Position numbers and translations under genes: made by a program
Shown here: piece by piece, positions 34,101-42,268 of the stretch
Position numbering within the stretch: position 1 is the stretch's first letter
Layout: each line of letters opens with the position of its first letter
From: Saccharopolyspora flava
Lineage (GTDB): Bacteria > Actinomycetota > Actinomycetes > Mycobacteriales > Pseudonocardiaceae
Assembly (NCBI RefSeq): GCF_900116135.1
Contig: NZ_FOZX01000001.1
Span: 1,178,001 to 1,242,000 of the forward strand
Direction: 5' to 3'
DNA length: 64,000 nucleotides
Notes under the pieces: generated by a model
Seen by the model: the letters and a program-made list of their open reading frames with translations, nothing else
Told to the model about the DNA's origin: nothing
Databases searched by the model: none

Positions 34101-35271
34101 TCGCCTCCTCCATCGTCAGCGCGTCCGGCTTGCCGAACCACTCCACACCGGAACCACCGCGGGCACCGATGCGGTCCTCCTCCACGACCATCCGCATCCC
34201 GCGGCGGGCCGTCAGCGGGCCCAGCAGGTCGGAGAGGTCGATCATGGTGACGCCCGCCAGGCCGCCCTCGACGTAGAGGGCCTCCTCCCGGCTGATCTCG
34301 GCGTCGTCGATGAGGATCACCACGTGCGGCTGGCCCTCCGGCGGAGCCGCGTTGCGCTGGAAGCGCGGGCGCTCGGCCAGCTGCTCGGCCAGCATGCTCT
34401 CGACCGTGGCCAGCGAGCCCGCCATCAGCCGCATCTGGCCGATGCCGTCGGTCTCGGTGGGGTGCTGCGCGTGCGGCAGCCACTTCACCCACTCCCACTC
34501 GCGGCGCGCCTGGCCCGAGCTCGCGACGGCGATGATCACGTCCTCGGGCGTGTGGAAGGTCGCCAGCTGGCACAGCATCGCGCGGGCCAGCGCCCGCACC
34601 TGCTCCTTCTCGCCCTGCAGGCCCACCGCGGCGAAGCCGCGCAGCGACGTCGCGATCGGCAGGTCCTGCACCAGCGAGTGCGCGCGCACGAAGCGGCGCA
34701 GCGCCAGCGTGGTGATCGGCTCCAGCTCGTCGACGGGACCGGTCTGCGGCGGGACCAGGCGGGTCTCCAGCCGCTGCGAACCGCGGCCCACGCGGACCTG
34801 GCAGAAGTCGTTGTCGTTGGGGCGCCGCTCCCACATGCGGCGGCTGCCCGCCGCCATCGACCACAGGGTCTGCGGGTCGGGGTGCACCCACTCGCGGGCC
34901 AGCCGCTGCTCGTCGGCGGCCTCGCGGGCGCGATCCCGCATCTGGCCGAGGTACCGCAGGTAGTCCTTGCGGTCCTCGTCCATCTCGGCCTTCTTCTGAC
35001 TGCCGTCCCGGCCGCCGCCGGCCATCATCCCGAATGTTGAGATGAGCATCATCATCGGCATCATCATCATCATCGGGTTGTTCTGGGCCCGCGTGAACAT
35101 GAACGCCATCATTCCCAGCGACGCCACGATCATCAGGCCCGGCAAGACCTTCTGAACGATGTTGCCCGGGATGGTCCGCGGAATCTCCGGCGGTGGCTCG
35201 AGATGCACCTCCCCGCCCGGTGGCCGGGGCGCGGCCAGGCGTGGCGTGCGCTTGAACTGCAGCGTGCTCAC
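31186..35271 (-). CDS. eccC: Type VII secretion ATPase EccC, one-piece form
   Basis: FtsK/SpoIIIE-type motor of the ESX machine, 1361 aa, equal to EccCa plus EccCb fused. Two N-terminal membrane helices (about 40-65 and 67-87, with a run of methionines) are followed by a domain of unknown function and three ATPase domains with Walker A GATGSGKS (about 485), GGVGSGKS (about 845) and GERESGKT (about 1157). Walker B sites are LFVVIDEF, LFLVIDGW and LFVVVDDY; the second and third are less canonical, as usual. Start GTG 35271 gives STLQFKRTPRLAAPRPPGGE, matching family N-termini. Recognises C-terminal signals of WXG-type substrates. Divergent from eccD. Confidence 0.97.
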   Translation of the reverse strand: MSTLQFKRTPRLAAPRPPGGEVHLEPPPEIPRTIPGNIVQKVLPGLMIVASLGMMAFMFTRAQNNPMMMMMPMMMLISTFGMMAGGGRDGSQKKAEMDEDRKDYLRYLGQMRDRAREAADEQRLAREWVHPDPQTLWSMAAGSRRMWERRPNDNDFCQVRVGRGSQRLETRLVPPQTGPVDELEPITTLALRRFVRAHSLVQDLPIATSLRGFAAVGLQGEKEQVRALARAMLCQLATFHTPEDVIIAVASSGQARREWEWVKWLPHAQHPTETDGIGQMRLMAGSLATVESMLAEQLAERPRFQRNAAPPEGQPHVVILIDDAEISREEALYVEGGLAGVTMIDLSDLLGPLTARRGMRMVVEEDRIGARGGSGVEWFGKPDALTMEEATSLARQLAPYRVAGGPAVDTDSGSYEPLTTPLNYIEQLGLAGDVVTFDLNEAWRPRPTDDLYKVAIGPGEQGEIVHLDIKETASGGMGPHGLCIGATGSGKSEFLRTIVLGLMATHSSAMLNFVLVDFKGGATFNGFDTPHVSASISNLEGDGSLIDRMQDALAGEMNRRQEILNKAGAKNVWDYRKMAEAGDEHAQEPLPALFVVIDEFSELLSQQPEFADLFTMIGRLGRSLQVHLLLASQRLEEGKLRGLDSHLSYRIGLKTFNAAESRAAIGVPDAADLPASGGHGYLKHPNGMERFRAAYVSGHLHQTSGRRPALRGGASPVTGEKMPRYFIPDFIEKPPEPEKPAEPEAKEEQKDPEYTDFQIIVDKFKGIAAAPAHQVWLPPLDAPPTLDTLLPPLQQTDDRGYTAAGYSGSSRLQIPIGIIDVPYHQRQDPMVLDLSGQGGHGAVVGGVGSGKSNAIRAIITSAALTHTPQEMQFYCVDLGGGSLTALRGLPHVGGYGSRRDPDTVRRSIAELKAVLAEREGRFQQLGVEGMNDYRNRKRRGEFDDDPYGDLFLVIDGWRAFREEFESLEQDVLNLAANGLAFGVHVLVTATRWAEIRPAMKDLIQTRIELRLGDPSESEIDRKAAVKVPQGRPGRGMHESKLHFLMALPRVDSENIGDRVEVEVAAAEEERRPARMGWELYNDDVSDGVADLVNRVKSSWKGRPAPQVRLLPELLPYQQLPRPEQQPNPKLVPIGINEDGLHPVYLDFRAEPNFYAFGERESGKTSLLKSIVRGITERYTPKEALILLVDYRRSMLGFLNSHLLEYSVSADQLKSNVKDVTASLKKRLPGPDVTQEQLRDRSWWKGPELFVVVDDYELVAPQGNNPLAPLAEFIPQAADVGLHIILARNSGGAGRALFEPVIGKMRETSAPGLAMSANKDDGQLVANIKSRQLPPGRGTLVSRTLRGGPQMIQTAMITDQQQ

Positions 35272-35582
35272 CGGACGCAACAACCTTTCTCAGACGTGCC
35301 TGAAAACACCAGAAGACCTCCGGTGCTCGTCGAACTCGCAGCCAGCATTGTTCACTGCCGCGCAGCTCTGGAGGACGGGGTGCGGCTCAGCGTGACCAAC
35401 CAGATACCAAGTAGTTGACACGAGTTCCGCCAAACCCGTCACCCGTGGACGGTCGATGTGGCCATACTAGGGGCGCTCTCCGATCGGGCGGGTGGGTTTC
35501 GACAAGAAAACCCGAGCTTGGTTGGATCGAGCCCTCGACAAATGAATGCAAGGCAATCAACTTCAGGGAGTAGGGGGCCCAA
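35272..35582. promoter_or_regulatory. Divergent promoter region eccC/eccD
   Basis: 311 bases with no gene. It must hold both promoters. Candidates: on the plus strand CATACTAGG near 35461-35469 as a -10; on the minus strand TATCTG near 35402-35407. A TTGACA at 35416-35421 on the plus strand lacks a clear partner. No dyad operator was noticed. Confidence 0.4.
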
Positions 35583-37025
35583 GTGGCGACCGGGACCACG
35601 GTGTTCAGCCGCGTGACGGTGGTGGCGCCTACAACGCGTATCGACCTGGCGCTGCCGTCAGACGTATCGGTGGCGGATCTGCTGCCGATGCTGCTGGACA
35701 TGGCCCGCGAGATGACCCCGGACGGAGGTTCGCGGCACGGCGGCTGGGTGCTGGCCAAGCTCGGCGAGAGCGCGGCGCTGGATCCGAGTCAGTCGCTGTC
35801 CTCGCAGGGCGTCGTCGACGGCGACATCCTGCAGCTGCGCCGCCGGTCGGACGACCCGCCGCCGCCGCTCTACGACGACGTCGTCGACGCGCTCGCGGAA
35901 GCCGAACCGGGCAGCTACCGGCCGTGGACCAAGGAGACCTCCGCGAAGGTCGGTCACACCGCCGGTGCGCTGGGCCTGATCGCCGCGGCCGCCGCGCTCG
36001 GCCTCGCCGGGCCCGCCGGGATGCTGCACCCGACCACCATCCAGGGCACGGTCGCGGTGGTGTTCCAGCTGGTCGCGGCCGTGGCGGCGATCGTCGTCGC
36101 GATCTTCGCGACCGGCATCGGCTCGATCGTCACCCGCGCCTACGCGGCCTCCACGACCGGCACCGTGATCGCCGCCGCCGGTGGTCTGCCGATGGCGTTC
36201 GTGGCCGGCTTCAACATGGTTCCCGGCAACACGCTGGAACCCCGGTTGCTGCTGGGCAGCGCGCTGGTGTTCATCTTCGCCTCGGTGGCGATCATGGTGA
36301 TCGGCGCGGGCATCGTGACGTTCATCGCCGCCGCCACCGCCGGTGCCTTCGGCACCATCGCCTTCATCGTGGCGACGATCTTCACGCAGGTCACCGCCTC
36401 CGGCGTCGCCGCCGGTGCGGGCGCCGTCGCGCTGGCCGGGATCTCCCTGCTGCCGCGCATCACCATCCAGCTGTCGAAGCTGCCGCTGCCGCACGTGCCG
36501 GGCAGCGCGGAGGACCTCAAGGAGGACTCCGGCTTCCCCGAGTTCCGGATGATCGAGCGCCAGACCGGCCTGGCCCACCAGTACATGACCGGCCTGATCA
36601 TCGGCTGCGGCCTCGTCGCCGCCGTCGGCGCGATCGTCGCCGCCGCCACCAACCCGATCTGGGGCGCGGCGTTCGCGATCGTCGTCGCCGCCGTCCTGCT
36701 GCTGCGCGGCCGCAACTACGCCAACGGCAGCCAGGCCCTGGCGCTGCTGTTCAACGGCCTGCTGGCCGCGGGCGGCATCACGATCGGCCTGCTCGCCCAG
36801 GTCGCCGACAACCCGCTGTACGTGGCCGCGGTGTTCCCGCCGCTGCTGGTCCTCGGCGGTCTCGCGGTGATCTTCGGCGTGGTGTTCCCGAACCGCCGGT
36901 TCTCGCCGGTGCAGCGGCGGATGGTCGACATCCTCGAAGCCGTCCTCATCGCCCTCGTGCTCCCGCTGGCGCTGGCCGCGATGGACCTCTACATGGCCAT
37001 CCGCGACCTGAACCTGAACTTCTAA
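35583..37025 (+). CDS. eccD: Type VII secretion integral membrane protein EccD
   Basis: Forms the membrane pore scaffold of the ESX complex. 480 aa: a ubiquitin-like cytosolic domain (about 1-95, SRVTVVAPTTRIDLALPSDV, QSLSSQGVVDGDILQLRRR) and about 11 transmembrane helices from residue 120 onward. It ends with FPNRRFSPVQRRMVDILEAV and a last helix. Start GTG 35583 with GGGAG upstream. Followed 13 bases later by mycP, so they are co-transcribed. Confidence 0.97.
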   Translation: MATGTTVFSRVTVVAPTTRIDLALPSDVSVADLLPMLLDMAREMTPDGGSRHGGWVLAKLGESAALDPSQSLSSQGVVDGDILQLRRRSDDPPPPLYDDVVDALAEAEPGSYRPWTKETSAKVGHTAGALGLIAAAAALGLAGPAGMLHPTTIQGTVAVVFQLVAAVAAIVVAIFATGIGSIVTRAYAASTTGTVIAAAGGLPMAFVAGFNMVPGNTLEPRLLLGSALVFIFASVAIMVIGAGIVTFIAAATAGAFGTIAFIVATIFTQVTASGVAAGAGAVALAGISLLPRITIQLSKLPLPHVPGSAEDLKEDSGFPEFRMIERQTGLAHQYMTGLIIGCGLVAAVGAIVAAATNPIWGAAFAIVVAAVLLLRGRNYANGSQALALLFNGLLAAGGITIGLLAQVADNPLYVAAVFPPLLVLGGLAVIFGVVFPNRRFSPVQRRMVDILEAVLIALVLPLALAAMDLYMAIRDLNLNF

Positions 37026-37038
37026 GAGGGGCCTGCAC

Positions 37039-38433
37039 ATGGGCTTCAAGCACTCCCCCTCTCGCGGCGCGCGGCGCGGACTCGCGCTGTGCGCCGCGGT
37101 GGGCGTCCTCGGGCTCGGCGGACCGATGGCCCCGGCCCTGGCGCAGCAGGTCGGGCCGCCGGACCTGGACCCGAGCAAGGTGGCCGGGTCGAGCCTGTCC
37201 CAGCAGAACTTCCCGCAGAAGCAGGGCTGCATGAACGGCAGCCCCGGCAGCACGATCCCCGAGAAGCCGTGGAGCCAGCTGGTCCTCGGCTACGAGCGGG
37301 CTCACCAGCTCGGGCTGACCGGTGCGGGCTCGAAGGTCGCCGTGATCGACACCGGCGTCAACGCCGACCAGCCGAAGCTCGGCTCGGGCGGCGTCGAGTC
37401 CGGTGGCACCGCGATCCCCGACGGCCGGGGCACCAACGACTGCGACGGCCACGGCACGATCGTGGCCGGCATCATCGGCGCCGACCCCGACCCCACCGGC
37501 GAGACCGGCTACGTCGGCGTCGCACCGGACGCCACGATCCTGTCCATCCGGCAGACGTCGAACCTGTTCGTCGACGACCAGACCAACGCCACCGTCGGCA
37601 CCACCGAGACGATGGCGCAGGCCATCAACATGGCGGTGGACCGCGGCGCGAAGGTCATCAACATCTCGCAGTCGTCGTGCCAGCCGGTCGCGCAGGCCAG
37701 CCAGTACGGCAACTGGGGCAACCAGATGCTGCACAACGCGGTCAAGCGGGCCTACAACCGGAACGTCGTGGTCGTCGCGGCGGCGGGCAACGTCGGCGGG
37801 AACTGCCAGAAGAACTCGCCCGGCAGCCCCTCGACGGCCGTGCTCCCCGCCTGGTTCGACGACGAGGTGCTCACCGTGGCCTCGCTGAACCAGCAGGGCG
37901 CTCCCTCGGAGTTCACGGTCCCCGGGCCGTGGGTCGACGTGGCCGCGCCCGGCGAGAACCTCATCGCCATCGACCCCGGTCAGCGCGGGGACGGCCTGGT
38001 CAGCCAGATCGCGGAAGGCGAGCAGGGGCAAATGGGCCCGATCCAGGGCACCAGCTTCGCCGCGCCGTACGTGTCCGGGCTGGCGCTGCTGATCCAGCAG
38101 AAGCACCCGGAGCTGTCGGCCGGCCAGGTCATGGACCGGATCAAGACCACGGCGCTGCACCCGGGCGGGGTCAACGGCCGCAACGACATCGTCGGTTACG
38201 GCATGATCGACCCGATGGCCGCGCTGCAGGACGTCGTCCCGGCCGAGCACGGCAAGCAGGAACCGCCGAAGAAGCCGACGCACCTCGCGGCGGACGCCCT
38301 GCAGCAGAAGGACTTCCCGGCGATCATCGTCGCCATCGGCGGCGCGGGAGCGGGTATCGCGGGCATCGTCTTCACGGCGTTCCTCGCCAACGCGGTCCGC
38401 AACGTCCGAGCCCGAGCCCGCCAGAACCGCTGA
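37039..38433 (+). CDS. mycP: Type VII secretion mycosin (subtilisin-like protease)
   Basis: 464-aa membrane-anchored serine protease that stabilises the ESX complex and cleaves substrates. Signal peptide (about 1-36, ending ALAQQ), a subtilisin domain with Asp104 (AVIDTGV), His138 (NDCDGHGT), Asn251 (AAAGN) and Ser339 (GTSFAAP), a Pro-rich linker, and a C-terminal helix (AIIVAIGGAGAGIAGIVFTA) with a basic end. Cysteine pairs typical of mycosins are present. Confidence 0.97.
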   Translation: MGFKHSPSRGARRGLALCAAVGVLGLGGPMAPALAQQVGPPDLDPSKVAGSSLSQQNFPQKQGCMNGSPGSTIPEKPWSQLVLGYERAHQLGLTGAGSKVAVIDTGVNADQPKLGSGGVESGGTAIPDGRGTNDCDGHGTIVAGIIGADPDPTGETGYVGVAPDATILSIRQTSNLFVDDQTNATVGTTETMAQAINMAVDRGAKVINISQSSCQPVAQASQYGNWGNQMLHNAVKRAYNRNVVVVAAAGNVGGNCQKNSPGSPSTAVLPAWFDDEVLTVASLNQQGAPSEFTVPGPWVDVAAPGENLIAIDPGQRGDGLVSQIAEGEQGQMGPIQGTSFAAPYVSGLALLIQQKHPELSAGQVMDRIKTTALHPGGVNGRNDIVGYGMIDPMAALQDVVPAEHGKQEPPKKPTHLAADALQQKDFPAIIVAIGGAGAGIAGIVFTAFLANAVRNVRARARQNR

Positions 38434-38488
38434 GCGGGAAGGTTCCGCGCTTCGGCCGAAGCTGAGGCCGGACGTCCACTTCGACATC

Positions 38489-38525
38489 GAAAAAGGGCCG
38501 TCTCCCTGCGGAGACGGCCCTTTTC
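38489..38525. terminator. Bidirectional terminator after mycP
   Basis: GAAAAAGGGCCGTCTCC pairs with GGAGACGGCCCTTTTC around a short loop; A-run and T-run flank it. It lies 55 bases after the mycP stop. Confidence 0.93.
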
Positions 38526-38633
38526 AACATCCACACGCCATGCTCGCCACAAGGTACATTCCCGGCGAACCTTCACCAAGGCTTTGAGCGCACGCACTCG
38601 CGGTGAGCCCCCGACTCGAGGTGGGCACGTCGA

Positions 38634-38715
38634 GGCAGTGGGCAGTTTTAGCCATAATCACCCATGATCAATGTCCGTTATGTCCGGACAGTTATGGCTA
38701 AAACTGTCCACTGCC
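38634..38715. repeat. TTTTAGCCATAA element, copy 1 (82 bp)
   Basis: 24-bp terminal inverted repeats (38634-38657 and 38692-38715, one mismatch) around a 34-base core containing CACCCATGATCAATGTCCG. The core is conserved in copy 2 at 44454-44526, which lies in the opposite orientation. Located in the convergent gap after mycP. Confidence 0.9.
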
Positions 38716-38738
38716 CAGCACATCGAGACGCGAGGGAC

Positions 38739-40076
38739 CTAACCGCGGGGCTTCGGCGGAGGCGCGTCCTCCACTCCAGCGGTCCGCACCTCGGGTGTTG
38801 GGGCCTTGGAGTCCTGGAGCACCCCGGCTTCGACCGTCGGTCCCGAGCCCTGGGACGTCGTGGGGGTCTGCGATGCCGTGGGGGTCTGCGAGGTTGCGGA
38901 GGTCTGGAGCGTTGTGGGGTTCTGGGACGTCGTGGGGGTCTGGGGTGCTGTGGGGTTCTGGGAGGTTTGGGGTGGTGCTAGGGCTTCGTCGATGGAGGGT
39001 TTCGGCGGGGCTGGTTGGAGGGTTGAGGGGAGGTCCAGCTTCGGCGGGGTGGCCTGGGGTTGCTGGTCCTGTTGGGGTTGCTGGGGTTTCGCCATCTCGC
39101 CGAAGACCGAGGGCGGGGCGTCCGGTGGGGTGCCGAAGAGCTCTTCTGGGTTGGACTTCAGGCGGGAGGAGTTCTGCCGCTCCTTGCCGCCGCCTCCGCC
39201 GCGCTGGCCGAGCATGCCGCCCATCATCCCCATCGGCATCATGCCCATCCCGACGCCCGCGGCACCCACGGCGGCACCGCCCACGGCCGCACCCGCAGCC
39301 GCACCGGCACCACCGGACTCGTCCTCTTCGGACCCACCCAACTCACCCGACGCACTCGCCGCAGCGGTCCCAGCCGTCCCCGAAGTCCCGGAAGTCTCAG
39401 CGGCCCCCGAAGTCCCGGAAGTCTCAGCGGCCCCCGAAGTCCCGGAAACCCCGAACGTCCCCTCGGACTCGGAAACCCCGGCGGTCTCCCGTGTTTCGGT
39501 GGTGGGGGAAGTTTTCATGAAAACTTCCCCCGTCCCCCAACCACCGGGACCCCCGGAACCCCCGGCCACGTCATCGCAGAGCCGGGTGAAGGCCATGTAG
39601 TAGTCCGCGATGGACTCCAGCAGCTCCTGAGCCGGTTCCGCGAGCTCCGCCAGGCGTGCGCGAGCGCCGTCCTCATCGGAGGCCTCCATCGCGGCATCGA
39701 CGTCCTCAGCGGTCTCGGCGACCAGGTCCAGGAGACGTCGTCGCTGCGCACCGACGCCCTCGGCGGTGTGGTCCAGGGCGTCGGCGAGCCCGGTCATCGC
39801 GTCGGCGAGGCCCTTGCCCGCCAGCCCGGCGTCACGGATGTGCGCGACGAACGCCTCCGCGTCCGCGCCCTGCCAGGCGGTGTCGATCCCACCCAGCTTG
39901 CCGTCCACGTCACCGGAGGACTCCTCGACGGTGGCGGCGGCCTCGCGCCACACGCGGGCGGCGGCGCGGAAATCGTCCGGGCGCCCGACGAGCTCCGCCA
40001 GGTCGGCGGGGATGGAGTGCGGAACGCCGAGCTCGTCGGCGACCTCGGCGAGGTGGTGCAGGTGCTCGGATGACAT
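38739..40076 (-). CDS. WXG100-domain ESX protein with long disordered tail
   Basis: 445 aa. The first about 180 residues are helical with a WXG-type turn (DTAWQGADAEAFVAHIRDAG) near residue 70. The rest is low complexity: GTSGAAETS repeats, a Gly/Met-rich stretch (GMGMMPMGMMGGMLGQ), a PPSVFGE motif, and about 13-residue QTPTTSQNPTT repeats. A CATGAAA palindrome (39504-39531) is inserted in frame, encoding GEVFMKTSP. Start ATG 40076 is placed 7 bases after GGAGG, which lies at the end of the preceding gene. A substrate of the ESX system by context. Confidence 0.82.
   Translation of the reverse strand: MSSEHLHHLAEVADELGVPHSIPADLAELVGRPDDFRAAARVWREAAATVEESSGDVDGKLGGIDTAWQGADAEAFVAHIRDAGLAGKGLADAMTGLADALDHTAEGVGAQRRRLLDLVAETAEDVDAAMEASDEDGARARLAELAEPAQELLESIADYYMAFTRLCDDVAGGSGGPGGWGTGEVFMKTSPTTETRETAGVSESEGTFGVSGTSGAAETSGTSGAAETSGTSGTAGTAAASASGELGGSEEDESGGAGAAAGAAVGGAAVGAAGVGMGMMPMGMMGGMLGQRGGGGGKERQNSSRLKSNPEELFGTPPDAPPSVFGEMAKPQQPQQDQQPQATPPKLDLPSTLQPAPPKPSIDEALAPPQTSQNPTAPQTPTTSQNPTTLQTSATSQTPTASQTPTTSQGSGPTVEAGVLQDSKAPTPEVRTAGVEDAPPPKPRG
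39504..39531. repeat. CATGAAA palindrome family, copy 5 (28 bp, inside a gene)
   Basis: Perfect palindrome GGGGGAAGTTTTCATGAAAA-CTTCCCCC within the coding region of the WXG-type protein, at the border between its folded domain and disordered tail. The reading frame is kept across it. Confidence 0.93.
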
Positions 40077-40078
40077 CG

Positions 40079-40390
40079 TCACGCCTCCCGTCTGCGCAGG
40101 TCGACAGCGCTGTCGTCATCGCCGCCCGCGTGGTGCTCGACCACCTCGCGCAGCTCGTCACCCGCGCTGGTCAGCGTCTCGGCGGCGGTGCGGTGCCGGT
40201 CGAGCAGCTGCTCGCACAACCGCTGGTAGGCCTCCGGCGCACCGGATTTCCGCCCGATCTCGCCGAACGACTCGCCGCCGAGCTCGGCCTCGGACAGCCG
40301 CGCGCGGCCGGTGCTGATGTCCTCGCCGGCCTCGCGGACCTGTCGCGCGTGGGTCGACAGCCAGTCGACGTCGATCCTGATCCCCGACAT
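40079..40390 (-). CDS. Small WXG100-like type VII secretion protein
   Basis: 103 aa, helical (VDWLSTHARQVREAGEDIST, AYQRLCEQLLDRHRTAAETL) with a SFGEIG turn in the WXG position, acidic at the C-terminus. Start ATG 40390 has GGGAGG at 5 bases. Its stop lies 2 bases before the start of the 445-aa ESX protein, its likely secretion partner. Confidence 0.82.
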   Translation of the reverse strand: MSGIRIDVDWLSTHARQVREAGEDISTGRARLSEAELGGESFGEIGRKSGAPEAYQRLCEQLLDRHRTAAETLTSAGDELREVVEHHAGGDDDSAVDLRRREA

Positions 40391-40499
40391 CCGCACCTCC
40401 CAGATCGGATCCGTCTTCCCAGACGAAACCGCCCGCAGCTCACCGTGGCTGCGGGCGGTTTGCTCGTTCCCTCGGACGTCGAACCCGGCTATCCGGTTC

Positions 40500-40545
40500 C
40501 TCGTGGGGTGGGGAAGTTTTCATGAAAACTTCCCCACCCCACGAG
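40500..40545. repeat. CATGAAA palindrome family, copy 6 (46 bp)
   Basis: The longest copy, a perfect 46-bp palindrome beginning 2 bases after the eccB stop. As RNA it is a 21-bp stem with loop CAUG. Confidence 0.95.
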
Positions 40546-40547
40546 AA

Positions 40548-42104
40548 CTAGGCCCCTCCGGCCTGCGGCTTCGGAGCGGGGCGGTTCACACCGCCCGGGC
40601 CCACCGGAACCGAGTCGTAGGTCACGCTCGCCCCGGCCGGGTCCAGGAAGTCGCCGCGCGGAAGGCTCCGCATCAGCCACGACGGACCGGCCTTGATGTC
40701 GCTCGCGCTCTTCGCCACGCCCAGTCCCTGCGCCGTGGCGACGTCCTTGATGCCGTACTGCACGCCCTGGTCGGACACCAGGAAGATCGGCCCGCTGTCG
40801 GCACCGGCCTCGTTCGACGTGCCGCGCACGACCGCCGCCTTGCCCGCCGGACCGTAGTAGTAGTCGACCTTCGGGCCCGAACCGTCGTACTGCGCCAGCT
40901 TCACGGCGGGCTTGACCGCCGGGCTGCCCTTGCTCAGGGTCATCGTGATCACCTGCGCGCCACCGACGTTCTTCCAGCTCAGGCACGAGGTGTCGGACTG
41001 CTGGAAGGAGACCGGCTTCGGCACCGACATCGGGAAGTAGTCGAGGTCGAGCGGGTTCTCCGTCCGCGGCGCGTCCGTGATCGCACCGGTGACGTTCGGG
41101 ATGTCCTTGCTGGAGAGACGGCCCGCGTGCAGCACCGCGGCCGCGCCCTCGGCGCTGAGCTCCTGCTTGCCGTCCTTCATCAGCACGAAGAACTGCTCCG
41201 GCTCGCCCGGAACGCTGCGCTTGACGACGTCGCCGACCTTGTACCGGTTCAGGTACCTGGCCGGGTCGCCCTCGCCCGGGATGGACGGCACCGACAGGTC
41301 CGGCACGCTCGGGATCGCGTTGAGCATGTTGGTGCTGATGGTGCGCGGCGTCGCGCCGTCGAGCCCGAACACGTCGCGCACGACCGACTCGTTCTTGCCG
41401 ATCTTCGACTTCACCGCGTGGGTGCTGTCGTCCCGGCCCACCCGGTAGATCAGGTACTCGTCGCCGGAGCTCTGGTCCTCGACGAACAGCGACTGATCGG
41501 GGTTGATCTCGACACCGTGGTTGCCGTCACCACCGATCACGGTGGTCTCGACCTTGGTGGCCGCCTCCACCCGCTCGGAGTTGAGGTTGCCCTGCACCTG
41601 GCCGACGTCGCAGATCGCCCACGACGGCTCGGCCGGGTTGTCCGCGCTCGGCACGTACGTCGGCGCGTTGACCATGCCGGTGAGCGGGCCGCGCGGAAAG
41701 TCCGCCAGCGCCGCCTCCTTCACCGTGGTCGTGGGCACCGCGCCGCTGCCCTGCTTGCCGCCCTGCTGCATGACCAGCAGCTTCGCCGAGGCCATGTTCA
41801 ACATCGGGATGAGCCGCTTCTGGGCCTTGTCATCGGAGGTGACGACGAAAACGCTGCCGCTCTCCTTGGCCACCACGATGTTCCCGGGCTCGGGAACCGT
41901 GCCCTTGCCGCCGAACAGGCCCCAGACGAGGAACCCGATCACGCCGACGGCCGCCAGCACCGCACCCGCGACCGTGGCCCGCTTGTGCGAGCCCATCGGA
42001 TCGTGGAGCATCACCGCGTCTTTCCGCACCAGCGCCGACTCCATGCGGCGAAGCACGAACCGATAGGCCTGAACCTGTGACTTCGTTGTGGGTGTTGATG
42101 CCAT
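40548..42104 (-). CDS. eccB: Type VII secretion protein EccB
   Basis: Core ESX membrane protein, 518 aa. A short cytosolic N-terminus (STPTTKSQVQAYRFVLRRME), one transmembrane helix (about 44-66, GAVLAAVGVIGFLVWGLFGG) and a large extracytoplasmic domain built from repeats around a core, with a conserved cysteine pair (AICDVGQ, TSCLSW). Pro/Gly-rich C-terminus. Divergent from eccE across 164 bases. Confidence 0.97.
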   Translation of the reverse strand: MASTPTTKSQVQAYRFVLRRMESALVRKDAVMLHDPMGSHKRATVAGAVLAAVGVIGFLVWGLFGGKGTVPEPGNIVVAKESGSVFVVTSDDKAQKRLIPMLNMASAKLLVMQQGGKQGSGAVPTTTVKEAALADFPRGPLTGMVNAPTYVPSADNPAEPSWAICDVGQVQGNLNSERVEAATKVETTVIGGDGNHGVEINPDQSLFVEDQSSGDEYLIYRVGRDDSTHAVKSKIGKNESVVRDVFGLDGATPRTISTNMLNAIPSVPDLSVPSIPGEGDPARYLNRYKVGDVVKRSVPGEPEQFFVLMKDGKQELSAEGAAAVLHAGRLSSKDIPNVTGAITDAPRTENPLDLDYFPMSVPKPVSFQQSDTSCLSWKNVGGAQVITMTLSKGSPAVKPAVKLAQYDGSGPKVDYYYGPAGKAAVVRGTSNEAGADSGPIFLVSDQGVQYGIKDVATAQGLGVAKSASDIKAGPSWLMRSLPRGDFLDPAGASVTYDSVPVGPGGVNRPAPKPQAGGA

Positions 42105-42268
42105 TCTTCGCCTACAGCTCTCCCGTCCGAGGTACGGTTTCGCAGGATAGTCGCTGAGATATACCGAATGGGTGCGGTTCGGCGGACTCCGTCAGTATTC
42201 TCTGCACGCGGCTCAACTCCGACGAACGCGTCCGCCGCACCTACCTGCGAGGGGGAGAGACCGAACGG

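Noticed and set aside
31063..35040. 1325-codon rightward frame opposite eccC
   Set aside because: A shadow of the strongly biased codon use of eccC. It shows no domain and EccC itself is unquestionable.
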